From positions 27,429,501 through 27,493,500 of the forward strand of contig JAMJFZ010000239.1 in assembly GCA_026225945.1 (NCBI GenBank): DNA of 64,000 nucleotides, in the 5' to 3' direction. Positions 45,067 to 57,320 of this stretch are shown piece by piece; positions within the stretch are counted from its first letter, which is position 1, and the number at the start of each line of letters is the position of its first letter. The DNA comes from Cricetomys ansorgei. Lineage: Eukaryota; Chordata; Mammalia; Rodentia; Nesomyidae. The notes below the pieces were generated by a model. The model saw only the letters and a program-made list of their open reading frames with translations, did no database searches and was not told where the DNA came from. Made by a program: the position numbers and the translations under genes.

Positions 45067-46094
45067 AACAAACTGATAAAAAAACAACAAAAACTAAGAT
45101 TGGATGAGACTTAGAATCCCAAGAATTCAAAATATAATTTACATGGTAACACTCTATGTGCATGACCCTTTGGTTGCCCCAAAGCCTTCCCTACAGTGTT
45201 TTCTAAATGTTGTAACCTAGCCCTGATGCATTATGGGAAAGACTTGATGTTGATGCTTAGTGGGGATGTTAATTGGTAAGAGGATGTTTCACCAGTGGTC
45301 ACATGATGGTGCTGATTACAAAAGCCTTTCCATCCAACAAGACAGAGCAAGCTGAAATAAAGTCTGGTCTTTAGAATCCATCTGGCTTTTGCCAAGCATG
45401 ACCCCCAAGTGGAGCTTCCATTTTCCTTTCAAACCCAGAGGAAACGTGAGCTTAACTCCAAAATATAGAGTTTATCTCCTAAAGATGCTGTAATGTGTAA
45501 CATTTTGAAATGCCTATACCTTATTCCTAAGGTGACAGTCATCTTGCCAACCTGTGCATGAGCTTTGAAACTCTCACTCATTTGGTTTCTTCACACAGCC
45601 AGGCATGCCAGTGAGTGTTTAGATCTCTGGGATACTGAACCTGAGGATGTCTCAGTAAATTGTGCTATTAGCAAAATAAATCATGGCTGCAGGAACCATC
45701 TACATCTTAATGCAATTGTGGTGTCCAGTCACTGGCTTTAATACCACCTTGATTTCCTGTAGAACTGAGTACACATACACAGACAAATGAAGAACAGGCC
45801 ACAGCTCACATTCGGAATGAATAGGAAAGCAGTGACTAACTCTTTGCAGTGGTTCAGCGATAGGCTTTAATTTGTAAGGGCAGTATTGTAAGACACGCAT
45901 CTCCAATGATGGTCTCAAAGAATTCTATAAGGAGACAATAATAATGTCATAATATCCCAAGATTGTTGGTTTTAAAGATGGATGAACCAGAAAAAGCATG
46001 GCTGTGTTTTCAAAGGCTGCAGATGCAGAACAATGTGAAATCAAACAAAAGGAAAGCTTGCCAGCTTTCTTGGACATTTTCTAAACAGGGAGAT

Positions 46095-46260
46095 GTATTA
46101 CCTAGGAGCGAGTCTCCCTGGGGCTGCTGTAAATGCTCTGGCAGTCCTGTCATTTCACATGAAATGCATAAAGCTGCTACAGGAGGTAGACAAGGTGACC
46201 TGGCAGGTCTCCCGCCTCTAATCTCTGTGATTTAAAGGTTCTATGCTATTACCCAGCAAG
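46095..46260. promoter_or_regulatory. Candidate conserved non-coding block (weak)
   Basis: Repeat-free, mixed-composition block with TGCTGTAAATGCTCTGGC, CATTTCACATGAAATGCATA (containing the near-palindrome TTTCACATGAAA) and AGCTGCTACAGGAGG. Flagged only on texture and absence of repeats. Confidence 0.2.
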
Positions 46261-46974
46261 AAACACTGCTTTTTAGCGATTCCATTTGTAAAATGACCCC
46301 ACAGGTGTTTTTCTCATTGTTTCCACCTTTGCTGAACTCTCATTTTTTTCGAACTTATGCAGCGAGACTTGGATGATAATATTTGGCACCAGAGGTTTGG
46401 GAAGGTTGCCGACGGAGACTTAGACAGGAGTAAATGTTTGCTTGATAGGAAAAAAAAAAGACTGGGGAACTAGAGGAATGTGAAAAGATCATCATTGCAC
46501 ACCAGTGAGTTCTTCTGCATCTAAATGGGATTTTGATGTAGACACTACATTCCTCCAAGAGAAGCTGTACTGCGTGCAGAAAACCTGCACATTAATCTTC
46601 CTCTTGACAAGCCTAAGAAAAACAAGCAAAGGTGCTAATTTAACACCAGCTCAGTACACTTCTCAGATTGTCACTGAATCCTCTAAGGAATCACAAGTTA
46701 GTGTCACCCTTTGGATGACACTGAGCATCATCAACTTGTTAGAAGCCTTTTGGTAATGATTCTGGGCTGGAACCCACGCACGCCCTTTGTGTGATCCCAA
46801 GGAAAGCTTTATCTTCTGGTCCAGATGGGCCTGGATTCACACGATGAAAACCCATCAGGAAGCAACCCATGCTGAGTTTCAATTAGAAATATAAGATGAC
46901 ATTTGACTCTGTCCTCTGCTTTGTGGGTGAGCAATGGTGTGGAGAGCATGCACGTTTGAAGAGACAGTGGAAAG

Positions 46975-47110
46975 CTGCAGGCTACAGTATACCTCAGCGG
47001 GATTCATAATTCAGCGTGGCTTGCCAGGCTAAAAGATTTCTACCTGGTTTGAATGCTTTGAACTAGGCTAGGACTATATTAATTATGTACTGAGACACAA
47101 TCGACCTCAG
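46975..47110. promoter_or_regulatory. Candidate conserved non-coding block (weak)
   Basis: Repeat-free segment with GATTCATAATTCAGC, GGCTTGCCAGGC and ATATTAATTATGTAC (homeodomain-type TAATTA core). Flagged on motif content only. Confidence 0.2.
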
Positions 47111-49417
47111 AAACATTGCTTCCTGAGGGTAACAAAGAGAAATGTGAGACCAATCCCCTGGTTCAGAAAATATCGAGTAAGAAAGAAAAAGACAACTTAG
47201 CATTTCTTCTTATCTATCTCCTCGTCCTATCTTCTCTTCTTTTCCAGTTTATTTCTTTACATGACTGTTAAAATATATAGTCCTCAAACATGGCCAAAAG
47301 TCAGTGTCCAAGGTATCTGAGCCCACAGCTTAACGGATACCTAGATGCTGTGTTGAGTTGGAAGTGTTCCACACACCCCCTCCATGAAAAATTCACCTGG
47401 GCAGAGTGCCAATCAAACCAGACGAAGGAACTGCCTGCCACATTCCTCTTTCTGCTGCATTCACAGGCGCCACCTCATAAACGTCCACCAACCTCAAGGA
47501 TTTGATTCAGCAGAGCAGCTACAGCTAAGCAGACAATGACAGGGACAGACTCTGCTTTCCTCGGGACCTTCAACCCTCTGCTCAAGAAAGTGTGTCCTTT
47601 CCCACATCAGGCTAAGTTGGTATCCCTCTGCATTTTGCTTTTTACTGTGCCTTCTGTATAATAGACCTGTCCACCAGTTAGCAACCAGTTTTCTTCACTT
47701 TTTCCTTTGTGTTTTCTGTACCCCTTCCCTGCCACCTTATATATAGCTCTACGTCAGCACTTACTGTACAGTCTTGAGCCAGATGGATGTACATATTTAT
47801 CTCCACACAAGGAATATGACTGTTCCAAAATTTTAGTAAATGTTAGCTATTTGGATTTAAAAAAAAAAAAGGACAGAGTATGGGAATAAATTTGGATTAA
47901 AAAGGGGGGTGTGGGAATAAAATAGCTGGATAAGTTTGTCCCTGCTTATTAGTAATAGAAAGTAAAATAATATCAAATTTTGTGAATATAATCTAAGCCT
48001 GAGCTTGTATCTTTGAAACAATCTTGACATTTCATACAAATCCACTTAGCATGATGGTCTCTCATCATTGCTTGGAAACCTTATACAATACGCATTTCTA
48101 TCTAGGTCTTCCAAAATAGTCCCTATTAAAAAAACACACACACAACTGCTACACAAGAAAACAGAATCATGAGGTTAAAAGTAACAAGTGGCCATTGGGA
48201 AGCAGTCAAGGGGAGACCATTTAAAGCAAAATCTGAGGACAGAGTCCCACTCGGGAGAGTTCTGAAGCGAAGAGTTTCCCTCCATTGTGCAATTGTACTT
48301 CACTGTTCACCTTCGAATGGACAGAGATTCAACAAACACACAAATAAAACACCTAACATCCCTAGTCTAGGAGATGCATTGTTATAAAATTCTCTTGTTG
48401 CACACCCCTACTTTGATTTCAAATTTCGTTTGGTTTCTGGCTAGCTCATTCGAATGCTGGAAATGATATCCCAAAGAACCATTGAGAAAGCTTTGTACCT
48501 CTCGTGTTGAAATGCCAAACGAACATGTCAGTGATTTATGTGTCTGTAAATTAAACACGGTATGCTTAGTCAAATCTGTCTGGGGCACTAATTAACTGCA
48601 AGGAGAATAAAACAGAATTGCTTACACTACTGCTCCTCAGAGCTGGGCTGCCACCTGGAGTCCCAAAGCCTGGTGTTTTCTGATTGGAAGCCCACTTGTA
48701 TCATAGATTTCCCAAAATCAGGACAAGACAAAAGGCTAGAGTTCTGACTCTTTTCACATGCGAAATCTGAGTCCTTCTATGGTTGTCTAAGTTACTGAAG
48801 GCACCATAGATCTCTGAGTTCCTCTTAGTAACATTTTAAAACTAAGACTCATGAGCTAAAGAGCAGTTGTAGCACATTACTATTGAAATAAGAATCTGGT
48901 CAAGTCAGGACCACCAGCAGGATTCTGTGTTCCACTGAAAGTGCACCGTGTGCCAGCAGAAGAGCATCCTGAGTCATATCCACACCGAGATCCCACCTTC
49001 ACATTGTTCTCACACGTGCGCTCATCAAGGAAGAACAGGACCAGTCCCTTATTTAATCCTATTGCCTGATATTTAAATATTAAATCTATAGCCCACAAAT
49101 GAACCATTTCAATCTTTTTCACATTTCCCAAGTATAATAAATATCAGCATATCAGCAGGGCTACCTGGACCTTTTTACACCATACACTGTGATTTGATAT
49201 GTTAATAATTATTAGCATATCTTGTTCAACTAATAGCAGTTTCATTGACATACTTCAAAACTATTCTTCTCTTCTAATCGTAACCAAGTATTCATAATGA
49301 GTCTATTTTCTTTTAGGAAACTCCATATTAGTGAAAAGGGCAAATAGCTCCTGAAAATGTGGACAGAAAGCAGTCAGAAATATGAATAGTCTTAGTCTCA
49401 GAACTACTTGGGGCTTT

Positions 49418-49561
49418 GGCTTTTTCTCTGACACAAGGTTTCACTGCATGTTTAAGGCTGACCTTGAACTCACTGTGTAGCCAAAGCTGGCCTAGAACTC
49501 AGGATCCCCCTGCTCAGCCTACCTAGAGCTGGAATTACTAGAATGTGTTATCCTGCCTAGC
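49418..49561 (-). mobile_element. B1 SINE, old
   Basis: On +: CTCTGACACAAGGTTTCACT, TTGAACTCACTGTGTAGCC, AAAGCTGGCCTAGAACTCAG, AGCTGGAATTACTAGAATG and TATCCTGCCTAGC. The antisense order is complete but the poly-A side is short. Confidence 0.85.
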
Positions 49562-50526
49562 TGTAGCTATCAGAAACTGAGAATGAATTCTGCCCTTGGA
49601 TTTGAGAGTTCTGTAAAGAATGTGTAGAAATCTCAGAATACTTGTAAGTCCTGCTATGAAAAACTAACAGAGTTCCATCTCTTTTATTTTTGCAATTAAT
49701 GGGTTAGATTAATTTCATCATGGGAAAATTTATAATAGATAAATTTAAACCAAACTATCATAAAATAGGTGGACAGAAAAAGGATATCCTCATTTACCTT
49801 GCCATGACAACCTAAATTTGGAGTATCACTGATCTGAAGCTTAATGAGTTTCATCAGCTCTGCTGTTATTTTTCTACTAGTTCATTCCTAAAACCTTTCT
49901 TTTTTATCTAGTCAGTTCGATAACTCAGTGATTATAAGAATCTTTTCTGACAACCAAAAATCTTGAAAATGCACTGTTTTATATTATATTATACCAAAGC
50001 ATTACACTATAACATTCTACTAGAACACATTTTAAATAGAAATATCACTGCCCATTAACTCCAGCTGGGGACCATTTATAAGAACTTGCTGAGTGTATAG
50101 ATTACATTTCAGCGTCATAAAGCTACTATGTGTGAACATAGACACTGGCATGCATGTACTTGATCTGATTTGATTGCTTTTACTGGCCTGTGACGTGTTT
50201 TTGCTGGTGTAATACTAGATGAGAAACAGTAGCATCTCCATGCTGGATAAATATTCAATTATTGAGTAGACTATACTTGACATTATGCGACCTGCTTGAC
50301 AGATTTGTGTGGGAGATATTTTGTGGAAAACCCCTTGCAATCATCAGTAAATCCTGACCTCAGATTTCTACTGTGACTTTACAGAATCTTTGGAAAATAT
50401 GATGCAGTTTTGAGGGTTGAATTTACTTGGGTTCTTAATAACAGACAGATACTGTCTTTCCAAGGAGGTTTTTGATTATAATTACACCAACCTTACTTAA
50501 TAGGTTAAGGAGAAAATTTTTACGTA
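49562..50526. other. Unassigned spacer
   Basis: AT-rich; nothing recognised. Confidence 0.4.
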
Positions 50527-50692
50527 TTTGTTTGTTTGTTCTTATTTATTTTTGCTTTCTTTTGTTTTGTTTTCTGAGACAGGGTTTCTCTCTTGTAACT
50601 CTGGTTGACCTAGAACTCACTATGTAGATCAGGTTGCCCTCCAGTTCACTGAGATCCACCTGCCTCTGCCTTCCAAATGCTTGAATTGAAGG
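50527..50692 (-). mobile_element. B1 SINE
   Basis: On +: T-rich tail (TTTTGTTTTGTTTTCTGAG), ACAGGGTTTCTCTCTTGTAA, CTGGTTGACCTAGAACTCAC, TATGTAGATCAGGTTGCC and CTGCCTCTGCCTTCCAAATG. The A-box end beyond CTTGAATTGAAGGC is lost. Confidence 0.88.
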
Positions 50693-52039
50693 CAAAAATT
50701 TATTTTTAACTGGTATTTTAAGAAACAATAATTCTGCATATATCCTTAGAATAACCAAACTATTTCCATTTTTGTAAATAACAAGTTTATTTAGTATTAA
50801 CCAACTTAGTGTCATGTATCAAATGTGTCTGTTTAACATTATAGAACGTCTCTTATATTTTATCCATTCTAGACAATTGAGTTGACTATCTAATGGAGAC
50901 ATTGACAGAAGTCTTGGCAAAGTACTATTTCTATTGTCCCTTTCATACTCTTAACTCCTTTACTGAGCTACTGAACCATTGCCAGACATTGGGATAAAAG
51001 TATCTATCTATCCAGGTCTTACTCCACACATAAGTCTGAAACATGATAATATTGTATATTAAATTTTCCAAGCATAGATTATTTACGCTTTGAGTTTTAT
51101 ACAAAGTGTAGACACAGAATTATATCTCTGCCCAGACATAGAAGTATACCTCTGCCCCCTTTCTGATCCCCATGGGACCAATGCCTTTTTTCACATCAAA
51201 GCTCCATATTTAACTTCCCAGACTTCTGAAAATTTTGAGACACTTTCCCTTGACCCCTTGGACTACAGGCAATTTGTTAGACTCCATTTCATTCACCATT
51301 TCCCTATTCCTGTCAGTTTGTAATTTGTGACTTTGGAAATGCAAGTTGTCTCTGTTCTGGGATTTCTCTGTAGTCAATCACCTCCTGGCTTCTCACCATC
51401 TCCACTGTTGCCCACTCACACATTTCCAATCAGTTTCTGTCTTACTTCTGTATACCACCAGGGTGGGCTTTGAAACCAGGATCTAATCTTGGTATATCTA
51501 GCCAGACTGGAGCTTCTGCATCAAAGATAGATGAGGGACCCAGCAGGAGGAAATATCTTGCATGGGTTGATATATCTTGCATGGGTTGTCAATGTCTACC
51601 CGACAGACAGAATTCTTGGCATTTCATCCTACACTCTCTCAGTTCTGGCTCTGTCCTTTATCTGTATGATCTGTGAGTTCAACGCAAACCTCTCCTATTC
51701 CTGCTACTTCTGATGGGTCACTGTTGTCTAGAAGTGAACTTTAATCCCTTTAAATCTGTGTTCCACACCATTTTTATAACAGGGATTGATGTAGATAGTG
51801 ACATACACACACACACACCAAATCAATGGTTTTCTAATAATTTATAAACTTTTAATAGATGTTCTCTTCTATAACATTTACTAAGTAAGCCAAAATTTAC
51901 TGCCCTGCTAAGTTATAATTCTACAATTACAAATGAGCTTCTCCACATAGATTTGAATTTAAATATGGACTTTTGTAATTATTTATCTTTTTATTATGTG
52001 TCTATAAAAACTTGTTCAATTGAAACATATTCTTCCTCT
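50693..52039. other. Unassigned 1.3-kb stretch
   Basis: Contains a 19-bp tandem duplication (51553-51588) and a short (CA) run at 51806-51819. No gene or repeat body recognised. Confidence 0.4.
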
Positions 52040-52225
52040 AGACTGAGAATTTCTAATGTATTTATCATTTGATGGAATAAATTGCATTTAACACATATTT
52101 ACTTGTTTGTATGTTACTCAATTGAGTATAGAGAATGCTTATCTTTGTCATCAGCACACAATGCAACATTATAGATACCGAACACATGTTTGATGAGCAA
52201 AAGATGATTGAATTAAATCATTAAA
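52040..52225 (+). mobile_element. Possible L2 3' end
   Basis: GAATTTCTAATGTATTTATC, TTGAGTATAGAGAATGC, TTATCTTTGTCATCAGCACA, CAATGCAACATTATAGATAC and AACACATGTTTGATGAGC loosely track the L2 3' end (..TTCATCTTTGTATCCCCAGCAC..AGTGCCTGGCACATAGTAGG..AATATTTGTTGAATGA). Confidence 0.4.
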
Positions 52226-52922
52226 ATTTCATTATGGTTATTTAATTGAACTATATGAAAAAATAATTCTATAGAATTCTATTCTTGTTTGACACAGTTT
52301 AATTATTGTGGCTATGAAAAAAGCATATACATATATGCCCCATAGATACATGATGTATCTGAACATCTGTCAGCATTTTTTTGTTCAGGAAACTCACTCA
52401 GTCAATATTTCAAGAGTCAAGGCTTTTATGACATACTTCTTTCTATTCTCAAATATTCTCTATTTTACAATGGCTGCTTTGCTTCTAAGACCTATGATAA
52501 CTCTTTCATGTGAAATGAGAGATAGCTAGTTTTAGGCAGCCAATACCCAACTACATTCTCTGGTTGTTCAAGAAGTACTGAAATTGTGTTGATGAAAGAA
52601 GATTCTAGATGTAGTGTGATTGTCTACTGAAGCATTCTCTTTGGGGATAAATGTTTGCACTGTTTGTCTAGGCTAGAAGTCTCTGGAATCCCACTTTCTG
52701 GGAAAGACAAACATTGCCCGGTACTTTTAAAGTCCCAGAACAATGATTGTTCAGCAGTTTCGGGACTCCTTGGGAATTATGGCATGGGCCTCAATACGCC
52801 CTGTATAATTTAGGGTAATATATTAACAGGAACAAGCAAAATGAAAATTGAAAAAAGTTTAACCTCTAAAGCACAGGTAAATATTTAAGATCCAATTCTT
52901 AAATCCAAGGTGGTTTTAATGG
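52226..52922. other. Unassigned spacer
   Basis: Nothing recognised. Confidence 0.4.
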
Positions 52923-53106
52923 TTTTTTTTTTTTTGTTTGTTTGCTTTTGTTTTTTTGTTTGTTTTGTTTTGTTTTTGTTTTTCAAGACAGGATTTCTCT
53001 GTTGTAACTCTTGCTGTCCTGGAACTCACTCTGTAGACCATGCTGGCCTTGAACTCACAGAGATCTGCCTGCTTGGGATTAAAGGCATGTGCCATCAGCA
53101 CCCCGC
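52923..53106 (-). mobile_element. B1 SINE with long T-rich tail
   Basis: On +: about 60 bases of TTTTTTTTTTTTGTTTG and TTTTGTTTTGTTTTTG, then CAAGACAGGATTTCTCTGTT, TCCTGGAACTCACTCTGTAG, CCTTGAACTCACAGAGATCT and GGGATTAAAGGCATGTGCC, ending ATCAGCACCCCGC. A short deletion removes part of the CTCTGCCTCCCAAGTGCT region. Confidence 0.93.
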
Positions 53107-53474
53107 ACTTTTAAGTTTTCTACAAGTAAGGCTTGCCATTCTAAAACAGCACTGGGCTGCATGAGCCATTCATCTTAGGGATAGCGGGGCTGAGTCTCCA
53201 AACCTCCTTCATAGGGAATCAGACTTCCCTATGTGTATCCATTGCTCATGTTGTCTAACTCTAGCCCAGATTCCATCCGTTACCTTTCTGTCCTCCATTT
53301 CATTCTTTTACATGGAAAAAAATCATCAACATAATTATGTATAATCATTTTCCCCTTCATACATTTTAGTGATTATGTGCATGATATATACAGGCCTTTC
53401 AGGCACGAGACTGGTCCAAAGTGGGTCAATCAAAATAACAAAGGCTTAGATTTTAAATTCAAGCAAATCTAGGT
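53107..53474. other. Unassigned spacer
   Basis: Nothing recognised between two minus-strand B1 copies. Confidence 0.4.
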
Positions 53475-53642
53475 TTCTGTTTGCTTGTTTGTTTATGTTT
53501 CTTCTTTCAAGATAAGGTCCTTATGTAGCCCAGGCTGACTTCACACTTACTGGCAACTGAGGATAACCTTGAACTTCTGACCCTCCTGGCTCCATTTTCC
53601 AGTACTGGGTTTATAGGTATATACCAACATACTTGGCTTAAA
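53475..53642 (-). mobile_element. Old B1-related SINE
   Basis: On +: TTCAAGATAAGGTCCTTATG, TAGCCCAGGCTGACTTCACA, ACCTTGAACTTCTGACCCTC, CAGTACTGGGTTTATAGGTA and ACATACTTGGCTT. More diverged than the B1 at 52923. Confidence 0.8.
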
Positions 53643-53654
53643 TATAGTTTTCAG

Positions 53655-53790
53655 ACTTGATTACCCATTTCAAGTCCCATGAGTTTGAGCATGTTTCCCA
53701 AATTTCAAAGTTTTCACCTGTAAAATATAAATGATAATCTAATTAGTCTGATAAACTTAAGAAATACTTGTGGTGTGGCATGTTTTCAAT
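53655..53790 (+). mobile_element. Possible MIR fragment
   Basis: TTTGAGCATGTTTCCCAAAT, AAAGTTTTCACCTGTAAAAT, ATAAATGATAATCTAATTAG and TAAGAAATACTTGTGGTG track the MIR 3' half (CTCAGTTTCCTCATCTGTAAAAT..GATAATAATAGT..). Confidence 0.45.
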
Positions 53791-54079
53791 ATACATTAAT
53801 GTAAATTTTCTTGGATGGAATTTACATCACAAAATCTTCTAGAACGTCATGAACCAACCACACCATAGAAAAGTAGCTCCCAGACTTCCTTCTATCTCTG
53901 AATTACATGGATTCAAGTAAATCTACATGCAAAAGTATACCCCAGAAGGGTCAATCAACTTCATCTCTGAAGTAGATATTGGCAAGCATGGGTCAGAGGC
54001 CTCTGTGATTTTTTTTAAACCCTCCAAGTAATTTCAAAATAGAATAATTGTGGGAGTATGGCAACAGTATCTCCCTGAA

Positions 54080-54245
54080 CTAGTAGATCATAAAATCACC
54101 TAGAATATTTATTATATAATTAAATAAGTCACTACCCTTAAATCTGTGAATCTTTATCCAAGACTGAGGCACACAAATTTATACTTTCAATGCATTACAG
54201 GCAAATCTTATAGTCAAGGCAGACTTAGAAACACACTCTCAGCAG
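54080..54245 (+). mobile_element. Possible MER5A-like DNA transposon remnant
   Basis: AAAATCACCTAGAATATTTA, CTGTGAATCTTTATCCAAGA and ACACAAATTTATACTTTCAA then CATTACAGGCAAATCTTATA resemble the order of MER5A (AATCACCTGGG..AATCTGTGTTTTAACA..AGGTGATTCTTATGC). Very diverged. Confidence 0.3.
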
Positions 54246-54377
54246 ATTGGATGCACATCTATATTAGGTACTTTTATTAATTTACTAGCTTTGCTATAAA
54301 AGTTAGGCTAACTGTCCTCTAAAAATGTACATTTTTGTAACATATTAACACAAAATGTACATGTTAAAAGTCACCAG

Positions 54378-54712
54378 CCAGCCTTTGCAACCACTGGAAG
54401 GTACTGGACCCTTTAAGGGATGGGACCTAGTGTAAAGAAAGTAGGTCATTGTGGTATTTTTTGTAATGAGAGATGAGGACTCTTACCTTCTTTCTCTTTG
54501 CCTCCTGACAGTCATCTCATGAGCAGTTTCCTCTTCAATATGGTCCTCGCATGATGAGCTGTGTCAGCACAGGCACAAAAACAACAGAACCAACAGACTG
54601 TGGAGTGAGAACTCAGAAACTATGAGCCAAAATTAACCTTCTTTCCTTATAAGCTGTTTTTCTCCAGCATTTTATCACAGTGAGAGAAAAGTGCCCAATA
54701 CAAGTCCCTTTT
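54378..54712 (+). mobile_element. MaLR-type LTR
   Basis: GGACCCTTTAAGGGATGGGA, AAGTAGGTCATTGTGG, TTTCTCTTTGCCTCCTGACA, GCATGATGAGCTGTG, AAACTATGAGCCAAAATTAA, CATTTTATCACAGTGAGAGA, AAAGTGCCCAATAC. Typical MaLR (MST/MT-like) order from the GGGACCTAGT block to the terminal TATTTTGTTACAG-like block. Same family pattern as 58150-58540 in the opposite orientation. Confidence 0.65.
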
Positions 54713-54939
54713 CAGTCTAGGTATGGTGTTTCTTTCAATTTCATATTTTCTAGCATTGATTAGACAGTGGATATCCAGTAAATATTTGGCATTGAACTGC
54801 ATCGAAGACAATAACAATAGAGAAAATTTTGCAAATCTATATCCTAAGCAGAAAACATCTAACTTATGTTAAAAGCTTGGGGCGGAAGATTAGTACCAGA
54901 AATATAAACAAGATTGCCCATTTTGACATTTAAAAACTA

Positions 54940-55040
54940 TTCACATTGTCTCTACAAAGCCATTTAGCTTCTTCTGGCCTTAGTTCCCTTATCTGTCTAG
55001 TGAGGAGCATGTACACGCCGATGAGATCTCTAAAGTTTAT
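54940..55040 (+). mobile_element. Possible MIR fragment
   Basis: CTTCTGGCCTTAGTTCCCTT followed by ATCTGTCTAGTGAGGAGCAT resembles the MIR block CTGAGCCTCAGTTTCCTCATCTGTAAAATGGGG. The 176-residue open frame starting at 54946 begins inside it. Confidence 0.45.
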
Positions 55041-55249
55041 TTATATTGAATGTCAAGCTACGTCCAAATGTAATTACTTTGCAGCACCTCTCTTAACTGT
55101 TTCTCCTGGAGATGCTTTTACCACTTCGCAGGCACTCGGGGCTCTGCCAGCTTCATGTTGCTCTTCAGTGTCTGTAGCTGGGCTGTGCTTGAAGCCCATT
55201 GGCCTTCCTAGGGCCTCAGCCTCTCAACAGGCCCTCCACACATGTGTCC

Positions 55250-55400
55250 TTGTTTATCTTTATTCAGGAGCTTCACGTTCAGTGTCTGTTTGCAGCATCA
55301 TGTGTCTGAGTCCCTGCTTCCTGCCGGAATATGCACTCTTCACAGGCAGGTCGTTTTTCATCAGCAGCGATACGCAATCATCATGTTTGTTAGTAATCTT
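55250..55400 (+). mobile_element. Possible L2 fragment (weak)
   Basis: GAATATGCACTCTTCACAGG, CAGGTCGTTTTTCATCAGCA and GCGATACGCAATCATCATG loosely fit the L2 3' block (GAATGTAAGCTCCATGAGGGCAGGGATTTTT..). Weak. Confidence 0.25.
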
Positions 55401-56159
55401 CCCACTGTACCGAATGAAAGCCATACTCGTTTCTATCAGTGTGTTTAAAGGTATTATTAATTCTGAGGGAATGTAGCTTCCAGCTAACGATGCTTAGTGA
55501 CAATTGAAACAGATAACAAAACCAACATGCTAAAGGGTGGAGTAATTCTCTATTAATTTTCAATTTAGTTTCCATAAATCATACGGAAGAGAAAACATTG
55601 ACAACAAATATTTGATCACAGTGAATTTGTCTGACCACAACCACCACACTAATGTAACGCTCATTAAATGAAATTCTTATTTTTTCCCACTATTTTCAGC
55701 AAGAATGTATATATTTAAAAATAGTTCATTTTTAACAATTAGCATAAAAGATATGATAAAGGAAAATAATCTTTACTTGGATATTTTTTTAAAAATTTTT
55801 TCGTAGTGTGTATCTCAATAAAAATCAAACATATAATTGTGAAAATGAAAAAGAAAGGTTATTTTAAAGGATCTAAGATTTAATGTTAGGCTCTAACTAA
55901 CCATCAACCTTAAAAACTCATAACGTAAATGTTAGATGCACCTTGAGTCTCCATGATACTCTGTGGATCACTAATCTGCCCACAATGATCAAAAGGAAGA
56001 TAGCATACTTCAAGGAATTCATTTTCCTATCATCCAGTATTTGTTATAAGGTTAAATAAATACATTATGTTCAATGTTGCTGGGTAGGCTGAAAGATAAA
56101 ATAGAAGATGAAGAGGAGGAAAAAATAACTCATTCCAGTTTTTTTTGAAACTCTTGAGA
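55401..56159. other. AT-rich, nothing recognised
   Basis: No gene or repeat body supported. Confidence 0.4.
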
Positions 56160-56640
56160 ACTGCATTATTTATCTAGTTAATAATTTTACGTTTTTAAAA
56201 TTTCATACATGAATGATGCATCTATATCAATCCTAACCACTTCTTACCCTCCAAATCCCTCTCACTTCCTCCCAATTTCATGATATCCACTCTTCTTACT
56301 ATTATTACAGGTATGCATATATATGCACACAGGTGTATATAACCTACTGTCACAGCTAATTGTAATTATCAACTCAACTACATGTGAAATCAACTAAAAC
56401 CTAAGCTTCTGCATCACCTCTAAGGGATTTTCCTTTTTCACCTCCCCCGCCTTTATTAAAAATAGATTATTTTTTCATACAACATATCCTTATTACAATT
56501 CCCTTCCTCCCAGTTCTCTTACAATTTTCTCCTACAAAAGTTCTTCTCCTCCTCCTCTAATTCTCCTTCTCCCAGTTCTTCCCCACTTCCCCTCCCATCT
56601 GGATTCACTCTCTTAATGTCTCTTTATCCATTATTCTGTT
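56160..56640 (-). mobile_element. L1 3' UTR pieces (rodent L1)
   Basis: On +: TTTAAAATTTCATACATGAA, TCCCTCTCACTTCCTCCCAA; then ATAGATTATTTTTTCATACA, ACATATCCTTATTACAATTC, CCTTCCTCCCAGTTCTC, CACTTCCCCTCCCATCTGGA then TTCACTCTCTTAATGTCTC. These are antisense 3' UTR blocks, joined at 56640 straight to ORF2. Confidence 0.65.
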
Positions 56641-57320
56641 GAGGGACATCTAGGTTGTTTCTGATTTCCAATGACTATGAATGAATAAAGCAGCAATGAA
56701 CACAGTTGATTGTGGTAGGATGAAGCGTCTTTTCAGTATATGCCCAAGAGTGGTGTAGATGGGTCTTGAAATAGACTGATCTCAAACTTTCTGGGGAATC
56801 ACCATACTACTGGTGGATATACAAGTTTGGATTCCTACCACCAATGGATGAGCTTTTCCCTTATTCCCCATCCTTACCAGCATGAGCTGTCACTTGGATT
56901 TCTGGTCTTAGCCATTCTGACAGGTGTTAGATGGAACTTCAAAGTAATTTTGATTTGAATTTCCCTGATGGCTAAGAATGTTGAACATTTCTTTAAGTGT
57001 TTCTCAGACAAATGAGTTTCCTCAATGGTAGAATTCTCTGTTTAGGTCTATACCTCATTTTTAATTGATTTTTTTTTTTGTTTTGGTATTTAGTTTCTTG
57101 AGTTCTTTATATATATTTGGATATTATCCCTCTATCAGATGTGGAGTTGGTGAAAATCTTTTTACATTCTGCAGGCTGCTATTTTGTTCCACTGATAGTG
57201 TCCTTTGCCCTACAGGAGTTTTTTTCAGGCTCATGAGGTTCCATTTATTATTTTTTTATCTTAGTGACTACGCTATCAATGTTATCTTCAGGAAATATCT
57301 TCTCCTATGCCAATGAAATT
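56641..57320 (-). mobile_element. L1 ORF2 C-terminal fragment
   Basis: On +: CATTATTCTGTTGAGGGACA, TCTAGGTTGTTTCTGATTTC, GAATAAAGCAGCAATGAACA, GTATATGCCCAAGAGTGGTG, CATACTACTGGTGGATATAC, CCATTCTGACAGGTGTTAGA, TTTGAATTTCCCTGATGGCT, TAGTTTCTTGAGTTCTTTAT, ATGCCAATGAAATTGACTC. Rodent-grade L1 with fewer changes than the L1M copies but with several stops. Confidence 0.88.

Larger units (their letters stand above)
45067..49417. other. Longest segment without a recognised repeat
   Basis: About 4.3 kb in which I recognise no SINE, LINE or LTR, apart from short poly-A (47859-47869) and (CA) runs (48133-48143). No open frame over 90 residues; the 90-residue frame at 45963-46235 has no domain. This is the best place in the window to look for conserved non-coding elements. 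Confidence 0.4.

Noticed and set aside
54946..55476. 176-residue plus-strand open frame, the longest in the window
   Set aside because: It starts inside a MIR-like block, has no domain, signal or periodicity I recognise, and a different overlapping frame (55242-55448) is open too. Length alone is within chance for 64 kb.
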